Source: Melioribacteraceae bacterium
GTDB lineage: Bacteria > Bacteroidota > Ignavibacteria > Ignavibacteriales > Melioribacteraceae
Length of the DNA: 64,000 bases
Assembly: GCA_022181065.1 (NCBI GenBank)
Contig: BQMY01000116.1
Coordinates: 1-64,000 of the forward strand
Direction: 5' to 3'
Part shown: piece by piece, positions 8,599 through 18,882 of the stretch
Numbering within the stretch: the first letter of the stretch is position 1
How the letters are laid out: the number at the start of each line of letters is the position of its first letter
Made by a program: the position numbers and the translations under genes
The notes under the pieces: model-generated
Told to the model about the DNA's origin: nothing
The model's input: the letters and a program-made list of their open reading frames with translations, nothing else
Database searches by the model: none

Positions 8599-11500
8599 TC
8601 AGGCCTGATTGGTTTCTAGTTTAAGTTCTTTTACTGCCGGTTCAACCGACTCAAATGTCACATCATTCCTGAGAATGCGCCTGTTGACGAACACCCGTAT
8701 TCTGTTTACCACAAGATAAAGAGCGGGAAGAATAATTAGCAGGATGAATGTTCCGAATACAAGTCCGTATGCCACTGATACAGCCATCGGGATTAAAAAC
8801 TGAGCCTGTCTGCTGGTTTCCAAAATAAGGGGAGCCAACCCGAAAGATGTTGTAAGAGTAGTAAGTAATATCGGTCTCAAACGAGCCAACCCGGCCTGGA
8901 ACACAGCGTCGTTAACCTTGAAGCCATCTCGCAGGTTTCTGTTTATCTGGTCAACAAATACAATACTATCGTTTATTATAATACCTGAAAGAGCAATAAT
9001 ACCGTAAATAGAAAGGATATTAAGCTGAATTCCCTGAATTCCATGCCCCCATGCCGCACCCACAATACCTATTGGAATTAGCGAAAATATTATTATCGCC
9101 TGCATGTAAGAGCGAAAAACAAGTATCACGAGAATAAACATCATTATGAACGCCAGCGGGAAAACTTGTTGGAGTGAACGCTGAAATTTAGCCTGATCAC
9201 GTGACTGACCTTCAAATGAGGCTCTTACTCCTTCAACTTGCGAAAGAACTCTCGGTAATACTTCATCCTGTATCTCCGCGAGAATCGGTGGTAAGTCCAG
9301 TTTTTCATCAGCAAGATTTGCCTCAACTTTAATTTCTCTCTTTCTGTCGAGGTGATTTATGACAGTTATTCCACGTTCAATTTCATACTCGGCCAGCTCG
9401 CTGAAAGGATACTCGGCACCCGATGCGGTCCTGATTCTATATTGATCTATAAAACCAAGTGAAGACCTGTCTGATTCCACATATCTCACCCAGACTCTTA
9501 TCTCATCAATTCCACGCTGAATGCGCTGCACTTCCCGTCCGAAAAATCCATCGCGTAACTGTCCGGCGATATCACGAAGTGTAAGTCCCAGAGCCTCTGC
9601 CTGAGGTTTGAGTGTTACCTTCAGTTCTTTTCTTCCTTCCTGGGCGGATTCGGTAACATCTTTAAGAGTGCTGAAATCGCGCAGTTCATCAAACAACAGC
9701 TTTTTCGCGCGCTCGAGCTCGTTGAGATCACTTCCTAACAAACTAACCGAAACAGGTTTCCCGAAAAACCCTACGCGTCCGAAAGTCATATTCATCGCTT
9801 CCGGGATTTCGCCAACCTTTTCTCTCAAACGATTTGCAATAATGTAACTATCCATATCGCGCTGTTCGCCTTCAAGTAACTGGATAGTTACTTTACCGGT
9901 ATGGCTTCCCGCTTCACCAAAATCATTACTACCAATATCACGTTTTATACCTTCAAAAAGGATTCTACCATCAGCTCTTTCTGCTGACATCTCCTCGTTT
10001 ACTTCCCAGGCTTTTTTCTCAATAAAAGTCAGAATTGAGTCGGTTTCCGCTTCCTGCTTTCCCGCGACGAGAGAAATGTTGACCGGTAAAGTATCGCCGT
10101 CAATAAACGGGAAGAACGTTAATCCGATAAATCCTCCTCTCAGTAATCCGACAGTAACAAACACCATAGCTACAGGAAGAGTAATAGTGATCCACTTGTG
10201 CTTTAGTGCAAGACGAAGTGAAGGACCGTACATCTTGTGAGTAAGGAAGTTTATTATGCCTTCAATTTTTTTTCTTATTCCCGAATCCTGCGTATGTGGA
10301 TGTAACCCTTTGGAGTGAGCCAGGTGAGCCGGTAAAATAAGAAACGCTTCTATCAGCGAGAAAAGTAACGCGGCTACAACCACAAGCGCCATCTGCCAAA
10401 TAAATCGACCAAATGTTCCATCCAAAAAGAAAAATGGCATGAACGCCAGAACTGTTGTGAGAATAGAAGTAGTTACGGGCGCAACCATCTCTTTTGCGCC
10501 ATCAATCGCGCTTTTAAGTGCCGGCTTCCCTTTTTCGTAATGGGCAAAAATATTTTCGGCAACAACAATGGCGTCATCCACCAGAATACCCACAACTATT
10601 ATCATCCCGAATAATGATATAACATTTATAGTAATTCCTGAAAAAACCGCGACAACAAACATACCCGCAAATGAAAATGGAATACCAATTGAGACCCAGA
10701 AAGATAACCTCAGATTAAGGAAAAAACCCAGAGTTATAATAACCAGAAGTAACCCGAACAAACCGTTTTTTACCAGAAGATCAAGGCGTTGGGAAAGAGG
10801 TTCGGTTCTGTCATCCAGCACAAGCGCCTGAACCTGAATATTATTATCGTTAAAAGTTTCTACCAGATTTTTTGAAGCAGCGGCTACATCCAAAATGTTT
10901 TCCTGAGCGGTCTGATCAATATTTAATATCGCCGCCGGACTACCATTATAATAAACTCTGTCGGGCACATCCTCAAACTGCTCCTTCACCTCGGCGATTT
11001 CACTCAGATAAATTACAGACCCATCCCTGTTCGTCTTGACCGGAACATCACTGAGGTCTTTCGCAAAATACTCCCGACCGTACGCCCTGATCAACACCTC
11101 CTCGGATTCTGTATCGAACTTACCACCGGAGATATTCAGGTTTGCGGCCGCGACAGCATTGGCTACACTGGTAAAAGTAAGATTGTATTTTCTGAGAGTC
11201 GCCTCTGAAACCTCAACGGCAAATTCCAGCGAAGGAACACCATCTATCTGCACCTGAGAAATTTCGGGTGTAGCAAGAAGATCATCCCGGATCCTGTCAG
11301 CGTAAAACTTGAGATTATAAAGATCGGCTTCACCATACACTATTACTGATAAAGCTCTCGTTCTGAATTTCTGCTGCGAGATTATTGGTTTTTCTATCCC
11401 GACCGGGAATGACGAAATACCATCAACGGCATTTTTCACATCGGCGAGAACTTTATCCAGATCAGAATCCTTTGTTGCCTCAACTGTGATATTACCAAAA

Positions 11501-11763
11501 TTCTCACGCGAAATTGATGTGACACGCTCAATATCATCAAGGCCTTCCAGCGCTTCTTCAACTTTCAGCACAACGCCTTCTTCAACCTCTTCCGGAGACG
11601 CGCCGGGAAAAACCACCTGAATATTGAGGATATCCGGTCTGATTTCAGGGAAGAATGAGTACCTTAAACCCATAAGAGCAATAAGCCCGAAAATAAATGT
11701 ACTGAACATCAGTACGTTGGTCCAGACTTTGTACTTAACAAAATAGGAAATTATTTTCTCCAT
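8599..11763 (-). CDS. RND-family efflux transporter permease (AcrB-like)
   Basis: 1054 aa, full length for the AcrB/MexB type. Seen: the N-terminal transmembrane helix, two large periplasmic loops, and the proton-relay aspartates in TM4 (VGILVDDAIVVAENI). A second copy of the topology ends in GIIALSGIIINDSIVFVDQI and a short cytoplasmic tail. The DD in TM4 points to the drug/organic-compound branch rather than the heavy-metal branch. Role: proton-driven export of amphipathic compounds from the periplasm or inner membrane. Its ATG overlaps the adaptor's TAA by one base (TAATG), implying coupling. Confidence 0.95.
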   Translation of the reverse strand: MEKIISYFVKYKVWTNVLMFSTFIFGLIALMGLRYSFFPEIRPDILNIQVVFPGASPEEVEEGVVLKVEEALEGLDDIERVTSISRENFGNITVEATKDSDLDKVLADVKNAVDGISSFPVGIEKPIISQQKFRTRALSVIVYGEADLYNLKFYADRIRDDLLATPEISQVQIDGVPSLEFAVEVSEATLRKYNLTFTSVANAVAAANLNISGGKFDTESEEVLIRAYGREYFAKDLSDVPVKTNRDGSVIYLSEIAEVKEQFEDVPDRVYYNGSPAAILNIDQTAQENILDVAAASKNLVETFNDNNIQVQALVLDDRTEPLSQRLDLLVKNGLFGLLLVIITLGFFLNLRLSFWVSIGIPFSFAGMFVVAVFSGITINVISLFGMIIVVGILVDDAIVVAENIFAHYEKGKPALKSAIDGAKEMVAPVTTSILTTVLAFMPFFFLDGTFGRFIWQMALVVVAALLFSLIEAFLILPAHLAHSKGLHPHTQDSGIRKKIEGIINFLTHKMYGPSLRLALKHKWITITLPVAMVFVTVGLLRGGFIGLTFFPFIDGDTLPVNISLVAGKQEAETDSILTFIEKKAWEVNEEMSAERADGRILFEGIKRDIGSNDFGEAGSHTGKVTIQLLEGEQRDMDSYIIANRLREKVGEIPEAMNMTFGRVGFFGKPVSVSLLGSDLNELERAKKLLFDELRDFSTLKDVTESAQEGRKELKVTLKPQAEALGLTLRDIAGQLRDGFFGREVQRIQRGIDEIRVWVRYVESDRSSLGFIDQYRIRTASGAEYPFSELAEYEIERGITVINHLDRKREIKVEANLADEKLDLPPILAEIQDEVLPRVLSQVEGVRASFEGQSRDQAKFQRSLQQVFPLAFIMMFILVILVFRSYMQAIIIFSLIPIGIVGAAWGHGIQGIQLNILSIYGIIALSGIIINDSIVFVDQINRNLRDGFKVNDAVFQAGLARLRPILLTTLTTSFGLAPLILETSRQAQFLIPMAVSVAYGLVFGTFILLIILPALYLVVNRIRVFVNRRILRNDVTFESVEPAVKELKLETNQA

Positions 11764-12905
11764 TATTTACCCTCCGCCCCGGATGCTACAAAACGCGGAG
11801 TTGCGGGCATTCCCGGAGATACGCCCTGTAAAATTTCAGTTACAAGAGTATCACCTGCATTAAAACTATCCTTCACGATCAAATAATCAGGTTCACCCCT
11901 GACAATTTCCAATTTCTCAAGACTAAGCTGAGCGTTTCTGATAGTATAAACATACTCACCTTTATAAATAGATTTTCTTGGCACCCTTACCGAGTTTTCA
12001 ACTATTTTGCCCGGAAGAACAGCCTTGAAAAATAAGCCGTTATACGCTGCGCCAACTCTTTTAAGCGGACTCACATACACGGGTACCGTCTGTGTATTTT
12101 CATCTATGGCACTTGCGATACGAACAATTTTGCCCGAAAGTTTCTCACTTATCGCGTCAGAGCTCAAGACAACTTCACCCGACTTATCGAGCCAGTTAAG
12201 ATCAACTGCCTGAACAGGTAATTCTATCTCCATACTTGAAAGATTGATGATCTGACCCAGTCTTGTTCCGGGTCTGGCAACAGACCCTTCTCGCACATCG
12301 GCTGATATTACAGCGCCATCGAATGGAGCGTAGAAATAATGCTTGCTGTGCCTAATTTCAAGATTTTTTACACTGAAGTAAAGTTTGTAAATGCCGTATC
12401 TTGTAAGGTATAATTTAATTTTTTGATTCTCTGCTTTCGGCATTTCAGGGAGTGTTTCATCAAATGAAATTGAATTAAAATAATTCTGCCATAAATCATA
12501 ATTATCAGGGAAATCAATCTTGATTTCGGGTAAAACCTGCGCTAAAGAATTGAGAAAATCACTCTTTGCCGATTTTACATCCAATGTTGCCTGACTATCA
12601 TCAATTTTAATCAGAAGATCACCTTTGCTGAACTTCTGAGCAGGTCTGAATAGAACATCACCTTTTTTAAGTGTACCTTCAACCTCGGCGGTGAGTATAA
12701 CCGGCTGTGAAGAATTGAGTCTGCCGTAAACCGTTACATCCGCGCTGTTACTACCCGGCTGCACTATCATGGCTTCAACCGACTTTGCCTTGACAGGAGG
12801 TTTGGTTTTCGGCGGTTCCTCACCGAATCCTGAAAGAAAACTCATTAACAAGATACCTGCCCCAACTATTGCGACAGGTATAATAAACTTTACGTATTTT
12901 GACAT
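11763..12905 (-). CDS. RND efflux membrane fusion (adaptor) protein, HlyD family
   Basis: 380 aa. An N-terminal membrane anchor (about 6-27) is followed by a proline/lysine-rich linker. The split biotinyl-lipoyl domain has halves near 75-110 (FSKGDLLIKIDDSQA) and near 195-220 (FYAPFDGAVISADVREGS). The helical hairpin between them is short. A beta-barrel and a membrane-proximal domain follow. Role: periplasmic adaptor that seals pump to TolC channel. It sits between the small gene and the pump in the same operon. Confidence 0.92.
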   Translation of the reverse strand: MSKYVKFIIPVAIVGAGILLMSFLSGFGEEPPKTKPPVKAKSVEAMIVQPGSNSADVTVYGRLNSSQPVILTAEVEGTLKKGDVLFRPAQKFSKGDLLIKIDDSQATLDVKSAKSDFLNSLAQVLPEIKIDFPDNYDLWQNYFNSISFDETLPEMPKAENQKIKLYLTRYGIYKLYFSVKNLEIRHSKHYFYAPFDGAVISADVREGSVARPGTRLGQIINLSSMEIELPVQAVDLNWLDKSGEVVLSSDAISEKLSGKIVRIASAIDENTQTVPVYVSPLKRVGAAYNGLFFKAVLPGKIVENSVRVPRKSIYKGEYVYTIRNAQLSLEKLEIVRGEPDYLIVKDSFNAGDTLVTEILQGVSPGMPATPRFVASGAEGK

Positions 12906-12923
12906 AATTATTCCGCTCGAATA

Positions 12924-13238
12924 TTAGTTTAACGAAAATGTTGCTGTTATTTGATTTTGAGACCTTGTAAACATCAAAGAGTGAATATCAACTTTGAAAA
13001 ATTGTGACATAGCCATATCGGAGATTATATCCATCACAACATCTTTACTTTCACCATTCATTAACATCCACAATTTTGATCTGTCAAGCGAGAGCGAATA
13101 GAAATCAATCGTTCCATTTGTGAGCATATCTTCCAGCTCATCCCTCTGCCTGGGAATCAATTCCATAAAATCTTTGTCCCAATCACGTGGGAGTTCTATC
13201 TCAACCATAAAATCTTTTACTAATTTTTTGTCATCCAT
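12924..13238 (-). CDS. Small conserved protein, possible muconolactone-isomerase/YciI-like ferredoxin fold
   Basis: 104 aa, cytosolic, no signal peptide. The pattern FMVEIELPRDWDKDF...RDELEDMLTNGTI...LWMLMNGESKDVVMDIISDM...FFKVDIHSL has the beta-alpha-beta spacing of small dimeric alpha/beta sandwich (ferredoxin-like) proteins such as muconolactone isomerase. This is a fold guess only. It lies between marR and the efflux genes, 18 bp before the adaptor, so a role in sensing or clearing the exported compound is possible. Confidence 0.55.
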   Translation of the reverse strand: MDDKKLVKDFMVEIELPRDWDKDFMELIPRQRDELEDMLTNGTIDFYSLSLDRSKLWMLMNGESKDVVMDIISDMAMSQFFKVDIHSLMFTRSQNQITATFSLN

Positions 13239-13248
13239 AACAAACCTT

Positions 13249-13266
13249 TTGTTGCAATTACAACTA
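13249..13266. promoter_or_regulatory. Second MarR-operator-like site (imperfect)
   Basis: TTGTTGCAATTACAACTA lies in the 45-bp gap between marR and the small gene. It shares the TTGTTGCA half-site with the perfect palindrome at 13723-13740. It could let MarR control the downstream genes separately. Confidence 0.45.
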
Positions 13267-13283
13267 AAAACAATTATAACTAA

Positions 13284-13709
13284 TTATAAGTTCTCGTGAA
13301 TTTTAATCAATACTTTTTTACAAATCAATAGTTCACTTTCATCCACATCACGTGTGGCTTCACTAAAGGTTCTTTCAGCTACAACAACAGCTTTTTCTCT
13401 AAGTTCCTTAGCCATGGTGGTCAGGTAAATTCTTTTTATTCTTTTATCGTTCTGGTCAGGCACCCTTACAAGAAGATTATGCTTCTCCATTACTTCCAAT
13501 TGCCGTGTAATACTGGTTTTATCCTTGCTGCAGATATCAGCGATATCCCTCTGATTCAACCCGTCATTATCCCACAGGAAGTTCAGCAGCACATACTGTT
13601 CTTTGGTCAGATTAATTCCTTCACTCGCAAAGTTTTGATTTAACCTGTTTGAAAGCAGTCTTGCACCTTTTCCTATCAAATGCCCTAATGATTCTCTGAA
13701 ATCGTTCAT
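13284..13709 (-). CDS. MarR-family transcriptional regulator
   Basis: 141 aa, the standard MarR length. The winged helix spans about 30-100 (LTKEQYVLLNFLWDNDGLNQRDIADICSKDKTSITRQ region, wing DQNDKRIKRIYLT), flanked by the N- and C-terminal dimerisation helices. Role: ligand-responsive repressor that falls off its palindrome when it binds a phenolic or drug-like molecule. It is first in the efflux operon and divergent from a DUF2203 gene. A perfect 18-bp palindrome lies 14 bp before its start, so autoregulation is likely. Confidence 0.92.
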   Translation of the reverse strand: MNDFRESLGHLIGKGARLLSNRLNQNFASEGINLTKEQYVLLNFLWDNDGLNQRDIADICSKDKTSITRQLEVMEKHNLLVRVPDQNDKRIKRIYLTTMAKELREKAVVVAERTFSEATRDVDESELLICKKVLIKIHENL

Positions 13710-13722
13710 ATCACCATAATTA

Positions 13723-13740
13723 TTGTTGCATATGCAACAA
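13723..13740. promoter_or_regulatory. Perfect 18-bp palindrome, probable MarR operator
   Basis: TTGTTGCATATGCAACAA is its own reverse complement. It lies between the divergent marR and DUF2203 genes, close to the marR start. Size and symmetry match MarR dimer operators. Confidence 0.7.
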
Positions 13741-13878
13741 ATATAAATATGATGCTTTAGTATATCAAGTATTTTTTTAAATTATCATTTCTGATATTGT
13801 TTTAGAAAAGACAATTTATACTTGCCAATATAAATAGGATATTCTATCTTTAGTTGTAAAACAAATACACTTAATATT

Positions 13879-14262
13879 ATGAGCGAGATTGAAGTCAAAT
13901 ATTTTACTCCAAGAGAAGCGCAAAAAACACTTCCTCTTGTAAAAAAAATAGTTAAGGATATTCTCGATACAAGCTTTCAGATTCGCACTATAGCCGAATC
14001 CATAGGGGGGAATATTGAGGAAAATCCCACTATTAACCAGCTGGTGATCGAAATGAACGACTACATGAAAGAGCTCGAAGAATTAGGCTGCTTTTACCGC
14101 GACTGGAACTTTTCTATCGGACTTGTTGACTTTCCATCTGTAATTGACAATCAGGATGTTTACCTCTGCTGGCGCAGCGATGAACCGGAAATAACATACT
14201 ATCACGGTGTTAATGAAGGTTTCGCGGGTAGAAAACTCATTCCCCGCGATTACCTGGACTAA
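13879..14262 (+). CDS. DUF2203 family protein
   Basis: 127 aa. It shows the DUF2203 pattern: N-terminal FTPREAQKTLPLVKKI, a central helix hairpin with EELGCFYRDWNFSIGLVDFP, and C-terminal VYLCWRSDEPEITYYHGVNEGFAGR. Function unknown. The family is small, cytosolic and widespread. It is expressed divergently from marR and shares its intergenic region, including the palindrome, so co-regulation is possible but unproven. Confidence 0.8.
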   Translation: MSEIEVKYFTPREAQKTLPLVKKIVKDILDTSFQIRTIAESIGGNIEENPTINQLVIEMNDYMKELEELGCFYRDWNFSIGLVDFPSVIDNQDVYLCWRSDEPEITYYHGVNEGFAGRKLIPRDYLD

Positions 14263-14404
14263 AGATTATTTTTCAGTTAATCAATCACACGAATCCCCCA
14301 AAGCCAACGCAAATCCTTACAGTCACTTTACCTGATTGTGTCATTCCCTCGAAAGAGGGAATCCAGTTATTTCCCCCTGACCAACTTACTTTGTTTTACC
14401 GTAA

Positions 14405-15790
14405 CTACAATATATATTTGCTCAAGTCTCTGTTTTTAACAATTTTGTCAAGCTTATCAGAAACCATTTCACCTGAAATAACTATTTTCTTTTCAGGAAT
14501 AATATCCGGAACATCAAACAATATTTCATCGAGCAGAGTTGTAAGTATTGTGTGCAGTCTTCTCGCGCCAATGTTTTCAACCTCTTCGTTCACAGCCGCC
14601 GCGATTTTAGCTATCTCTTTGATACCATCTTCAGCGAACTCAATCTCAACGCCTTCAGTTTCAAGTAAAGCCGCATACTGTTTTAACAGAGCATTTTGTG
14701 GAATTGTGAGGATCTTTACAAAATCTTCTTCACTTAAGCTTTTCAGCTCAACCCTGATCGGGAAACGACCCTGCAATTCCGGAATCAAATCCGAAGGCTT
14801 GCTAACATGGAACGCGCCCGAGGCGATAAATAATATGTGGTCGGTTTTCACTACACCATACTTGGTATTAACAGACGAACCCTCAACAATTGGAAGCATA
14901 TCCCGCTGAACACCTTCACGGGATACGTCAGGACCACCAGATCCGGAGCCTTTACTACCGCCGGCTACTTTATCAATTTCATCTATAAAGCAAATACCAA
15001 GGTTTTCAACTCTCTGGATAGCCTCTTTCTGAACGCTATCCATGTCGATCAGTTTTTGCGCCTCTTCCTGGGCGATCTGTTTACGAGCTTCTTTTATTGT
15101 AGTTTTGCGCTTTTTCTTCTTCTTCGGAACCATAGTACTCATTATTTCCTGCAGATTGATTCCCATATCGTCCATGCCCATTGGCCCGAAAACCTGCATT
15201 CCCGCTCCTTGAACAGTTACGTCATATTCAATCAGCTTATCATCAAGCTCACCTTTTTTAAGTTTTTCGCGCATCCATTCACGAGTTTTTTCATTGCGTA
15301 GCTTCTCTGTTTCACCACCCTCTTCCTCTTCGTTAGGCTGAGCCTTTACGGGGGGAATGAGAATATCCAGTATTTTATCTTCCGCTATTCTGTCAACTTT
15401 GTTCTGAATTGTATTGGTCTGTTCGTCTCTAACCATATTAACGGATAGCTCAACCAGATCACGGATCATCGATTCAACATCACGCCCGACATACCCGACT
15501 TCAGTGAACTTGCTCGCTTCAACTTTCACAAATGGCGCGCCTGAGAGTTTAGCCAACCTTCTCGCGATTTCTGTTTTTCCAACCCCGGTCGGACCAATAA
15601 GAATAATATTATTGGGCATAATTTCATCTTTGATTGACGCGTGTGCCTGCTGCCTGCGCCATCTGTTTCTAAGGGCAATTGCAACGGCGCGTTTTGCGTC
15701 AGTCTGCCCAATAATATATTTGTCCAGTTCAGAAACTATCTGGGATGGAGTTAAATTTTTCATCAAATTATTAATATACTCTTCATTCAT
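14405..15790 (-). CDS. hslU: ATP-dependent protease ATPase subunit HslU
   Basis: 461 aa, full length. It has the ClpX-like N-terminus ([20 protein letters not shown]), Walker A GPTGVGKT at residues 66-73, a long intermediate (I) domain rich in Glu and Lys, Walker [10 protein letters not shown] near 264, and the conserved C-terminal tail LSKYIL. In the family that tail inserts into HslV to activate it. Role: hexameric AAA+ unfoldase feeding proteins to HslV. Placed 11 bp after hslV in one operon. Confidence 0.97.
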   Translation of the reverse strand: MNEEYINNLMKNLTPSQIVSELDKYIIGQTDAKRAVAIALRNRWRRQQAHASIKDEIMPNNIILIGPTGVGKTEIARRLAKLSGAPFVKVEASKFTEVGYVGRDVESMIRDLVELSVNMVRDEQTNTIQNKVDRIAEDKILDILIPPVKAQPNEEEEGGETEKLRNEKTREWMREKLKKGELDDKLIEYDVTVQGAGMQVFGPMGMDDMGINLQEIMSTMVPKKKKKRKTTIKEARKQIAQEEAQKLIDMDSVQKEAIQRVENLGICFIDEIDKVAGGSKGSGSGGPDVSREGVQRDMLPIVEGSSVNTKYGVVKTDHILFIASGAFHVSKPSDLIPELQGRFPIRVELKSLSEEDFVKILTIPQNALLKQYAALLETEGVEIEFAEDGIKEIAKIAAAVNEEVENIGARRLHTILTTLLDEILFDVPDIIPEKKIVISGEMVSDKLDKIVKNRDLSKYIL

Positions 15791-15801
15791 TTCGATACCG
15801 A

Positions 15802-16344
15802 TTATTTTTCAATTTTTTCTGTATTGATATTATCATTGGTGTAAATACATATTTCAGCCGCAGTTTTGAGGGCTTCCTTCACAACCTCTTCTGCGGAAAG
15901 ATCGCTGTATTTTACAAGCATTTTCGCAGCAGCAAGGGCATACATTCCACCCGAACCAATTGCGATTATATTATCATCCGGTTCTATAACATCGCCGTTA
16001 CCGGAAACCACAAATGTTTTATCTTCCGATACAACCGCCAGCATTGCTTCAAGTCTGCGAAGATATTTATCGGTTCTCCAGTCAGTAGCGAGTTCCACAA
16101 CAGATCTGCTTACGTTTCCCCGATACTGCTCAAGTTTCTCTTCAAAACGGGTCAGCAGTGTAAACGCGTCCGCTGCCGAACCGGCAAATCCGCAAAGTAC
16201 CTTTCCGTTGTATAATCTTCTAATTTTCATTGAACTGTGTTTCATCACAGTATTACCAAGGGTTACCTGACCGTCACCACCGATAACCGCTTCACCCTTG
16301 TGTACCACACCAAGTATTGTAGTTGATCTTACTCTTTCTTTCAA
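15802..16344 (-). CDS. hslV: ATP-dependent protease subunit HslV
   Basis: 180 aa. The mature N-terminal threonine nucleophile is expected at Thr8 in STTILGV, so a seven-residue propeptide must be removed, longer than the single Met in E. coli. Other conserved segments: [35 protein letters not shown] and the [12 protein letters not shown] loop. Role: double-hexameric proteasome-like peptidase working with HslU in cytosolic protein quality control. Confidence 0.97.
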   Translation of the reverse strand: MKERVRSTTILGVVHKGEAVIGGDGQVTLGNTVMKHSSMKIRRLYNGKVLCGFAGSAADAFTLLTRFEEKLEQYRGNVSRSVVELATDWRTDKYLRRLEAMLAVVSEDKTFVVSGNGDVIEPDDNIIAIGSGGMYALAAAKMLVKYSDLSAEEVVKEALKTAAEICIYTNDNINTEKIEK

Positions 16345-16420
16345 TTTTTACTCCGTTTTACGGGATATAGCTCCCGAATAATTTTTTAATAAACAACAGA
16401 TTGATATAAGCCATCGTTCA

Positions 16421-18256
16421 CTATGGCAGAACTTTGATCCCCGATTTCCAGGGCTCAAACCATTCAGTGAAGGGAACCATAACCGGTACAGCAACCGATC
16501 TCCCGCCGAACCCGAAATATTTGTAAACGAACATATTAAAGTTCGCTACATCAACCTGTTTCAACAATTCTTCATTTATTTCAACATTATATCTGTCGGC
16601 GAACTGCAAAGTTTTGTTCACCATTGCCTTCAAATATTTTTCATTTTTCAACTTTTTAACCAGCTCGGCTTTTGAATCCTCAAAAGATTTTGGGGAACTT
16701 ATATTCTTCTGTTCTTCTTTTTTTTCAATCAACTTGAATATAGAAAATCCCTGGTTTACTTCCAGAGGACCGTAAATCTCTCCGATCTCCATATTTGCGG
16801 CTATTCTGCCGATCTCACCATTTGTGTTGACTGCGAACAAGCCAAATTCACCATTTTTCTTTTTTGTCCATTCACGTTTGGTATATCGAAGAGCGAGCTC
16901 TCTGAAATCTTTCCCTTCATCAATCTCACCAAATATCTTTTCAACAGTATCAAGATCATCTACCAGAATTTCTACGATATTTACCTTCACAGGAGAGATA
17001 TCATTTTCACGCTCATACATCTCCCTAAGTTCATCATCGCTGATTTCGATGGAGTCTTTGAAGTCAGTACGCAAAAGTGTGGAAAGATAATAAGCACGCC
17101 ACATTTTCAGATCATCACGCACCTCAGGATGATTTTCAAGATTTTTCCCGGAGGCTTCTCTTGCAAGCAGCTCCTGTTCGATAAACCTTTTAACACGCGA
17201 ATTAAGCTGCGAGCTTATAGTGTCAGGGTCTGTGGAAATCGCGTAAAACCCCTCGAACGCGAACGATCTGAAAAACTCCTGAAACGTAATCGGCTGACGA
17301 TTGAATATCACAAATGGCATTGTAAGGGAATCCTTAGGGAATTCGCGCTCAATCTTAAGGAGATCCTCATCATACAAATGGATTTTTTCTCCCTGAGCGA
17401 CATTATCCTTCATCTGATTTGTTTGAATGATTTTTGCGACCCTGTCTGCAAAACTCCAGAATAACTGTCCGTTAGTAGTAATTTTTCTGTCCGTGAAAAA
17501 TGCGTTGAAATAGTCATTGTAAATGCTATCCTCAATGGTATTATGAACCACCTTTTCGGCATTCTTGCGCAAAACATCCAACTGGCGAGCATTCTCAACC
17601 CTTTTTTCCTCTATGCTGACAAGCTTGAATATGTACCATCCCTCAGGTGCCTGGAACGGTTCTGTATAATGACCCGGTTTTATACGGTATAACTCATCCT
17701 CAACCTTTTTATCCATCTGTCCGAACTCTGCAATGTATGTTTCTTTCTGCAGCGCGCGTTCCTGGCGGGTTGCGAGGAGTGAGTCAAAACTCGCGCCATT
17801 ATTGAGTTTATAAAATATTGTAAATATTTCGTTCCGGTTCTCGGAATAGATGTAATTAAGATGAAGTATGAACCTAGCCCTGAAGTAAGCTTCTTTCATC
17901 AACTCGGGTTTTACTTTTACTTTTTCAAGAATTTCACTTCTGTAGAGGGCATCCCTTACATACATCTTTTCAAGATTCTTGAAGGTTTTCGTCATGATCG
18001 CGGTAGTATCAAAACCACGCGCTTCCGCCTCTTTTGCCCAAAGTTTTTCGGCAATCAAAGTCTTAAGCAGCTCTTCTTTCTGACCTTGCAATCCACCCTG
18101 GATATGTCTTCCCGTCTGAGGACTAAGTTCAAATCGTTTCTTGAATTCACCAACGGTAATCTTTACATCGCCAACTTTAACAAGGACTCTGTTATCGTCA
18201 TATTGCCCAAACAGCAACACAGCCGAAAACAAAACCCAGCCAATAAATTTTAACAT
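16421..18256 (-). CDS. Periplasmic peptidyl-prolyl isomerase, PpiC/parvulin (SurA/PrsA-like)
   Basis: 611 aa with an N-terminal signal peptide (about 1-17). A SurA_N-like helical region (residues 25-90, KVGDVKITVGEFKKRF) is followed by a degenerate parvulin-like segment at about 130-235. The best-kept parvulin domain is at about 422-525 (VNIVEILVDDLD, FRELALRYTKRE, GEIGRIAANMEIGEIYGPLE, GFSIFKLIEK). Role: folding of outer-membrane or secreted proteins. It lies 2 bp after the methyltransferase-like gene. Confidence 0.85.
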   Translation of the reverse strand: MLKFIGWVLFSAVLLFGQYDDNRVLVKVGDVKITVGEFKKRFELSPQTGRHIQGGLQGQKEELLKTLIAEKLWAKEAEARGFDTTAIMTKTFKNLEKMYVRDALYRSEILEKVKVKPELMKEAYFRARFILHLNYIYSENRNEIFTIFYKLNNGASFDSLLATRQERALQKETYIAEFGQMDKKVEDELYRIKPGHYTEPFQAPEGWYIFKLVSIEEKRVENARQLDVLRKNAEKVVHNTIEDSIYNDYFNAFFTDRKITTNGQLFWSFADRVAKIIQTNQMKDNVAQGEKIHLYDEDLLKIEREFPKDSLTMPFVIFNRQPITFQEFFRSFAFEGFYAISTDPDTISSQLNSRVKRFIEQELLAREASGKNLENHPEVRDDLKMWRAYYLSTLLRTDFKDSIEISDDELREMYERENDISPVKVNIVEILVDDLDTVEKIFGEIDEGKDFRELALRYTKREWTKKKNGEFGLFAVNTNGEIGRIAANMEIGEIYGPLEVNQGFSIFKLIEKKEEQKNISSPKSFEDSKAELVKKLKNEKYLKAMVNKTLQFADRYNVEINEELLKQVDVANFNMFVYKYFGFGGRSVAVPVMVPFTEWFEPWKSGIKVLP

Positions 18257-18258
18257 AT

Positions 18259-18882
18259 CTACATTTTTAATTTAATTGGAAATATTCTCGGAACCTGCTT
18301 TCTGTATTCTTCGTATTGTACACCGAATCTTTCAACAAGTTTCCTCTCTTCATATATCGAACCTATATAAAAATAAAGCGCGACACAAATAAAAAAGGTA
18401 AGGTAAAAGAGGTTCATTACAGGTCGTAATCCCACAAAAAGGATTGAAAAAAGATATAGCGGATGCCTGACCATTTTAAACGGACCTCTGATCACAAGGC
18501 GGGAGCGTTCATCCAGTTCGGACGTATCATAGGTGCCACGGAAATATCTTTTTATCTGTGATGTACCCAGGAATTCACCTCCATCAATGAAGGTGGCTGA
18601 CCATAGAAATCCGATCACAGACAATATTTGCAGTCCGTAAACAATCAGATCATAGGGATAAACCAGATCGTAAATTTTCAAGGAAGGTTTTGGCGAGATA
18701 TAATAGATCACAACAAGGATCAGCATCGAACTTACATTATAAAACAGCCTGTAAAAGGCAATTTTGGTTCCGATACTTTTAACCAGATATTTTTTAAATC
18801 GGTCAGAAGCCAAAAGAGAATGACTATATCCAAACGCCGCAAAAAGGAGGACAATGATAATAATATCGAAAAAGTACGTCAT
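18259..18882 (-). CDS. Isoprenylcysteine methyltransferase/NnrU-like integral membrane protein
   Basis: 207 aa with about five membrane helices. The C-terminal segment GPFKMVRHPLYLFSIL ... EERKLVERFGVQYEEYRKQVPRIFP is the ICMT/phospholipid-methyltransferase signature: an RHPxY SAM-contact motif and a conserved Glu/Arg cytosolic end. Family members methylate lipids or prenylated groups; NnrU relatives accompany nitrogen-oxide metabolism. The substrate is unknown. ATGA overlap with the rpoN stop implies translational coupling. Confidence 0.75.
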   Translation of the reverse strand: MTYFFDIIIIVLLFAAFGYSHSLLASDRFKKYLVKSIGTKIAFYRLFYNVSSMLILVVIYYISPKPSLKIYDLVYPYDLIVYGLQILSVIGFLWSATFIDGGEFLGTSQIKRYFRGTYDTSELDERSRLVIRGPFKMVRHPLYLFSILFVGLRPVMNLFYLTFFICVALYFYIGSIYEERKLVERFGVQYEEYRKQVPRIFPIKLKM

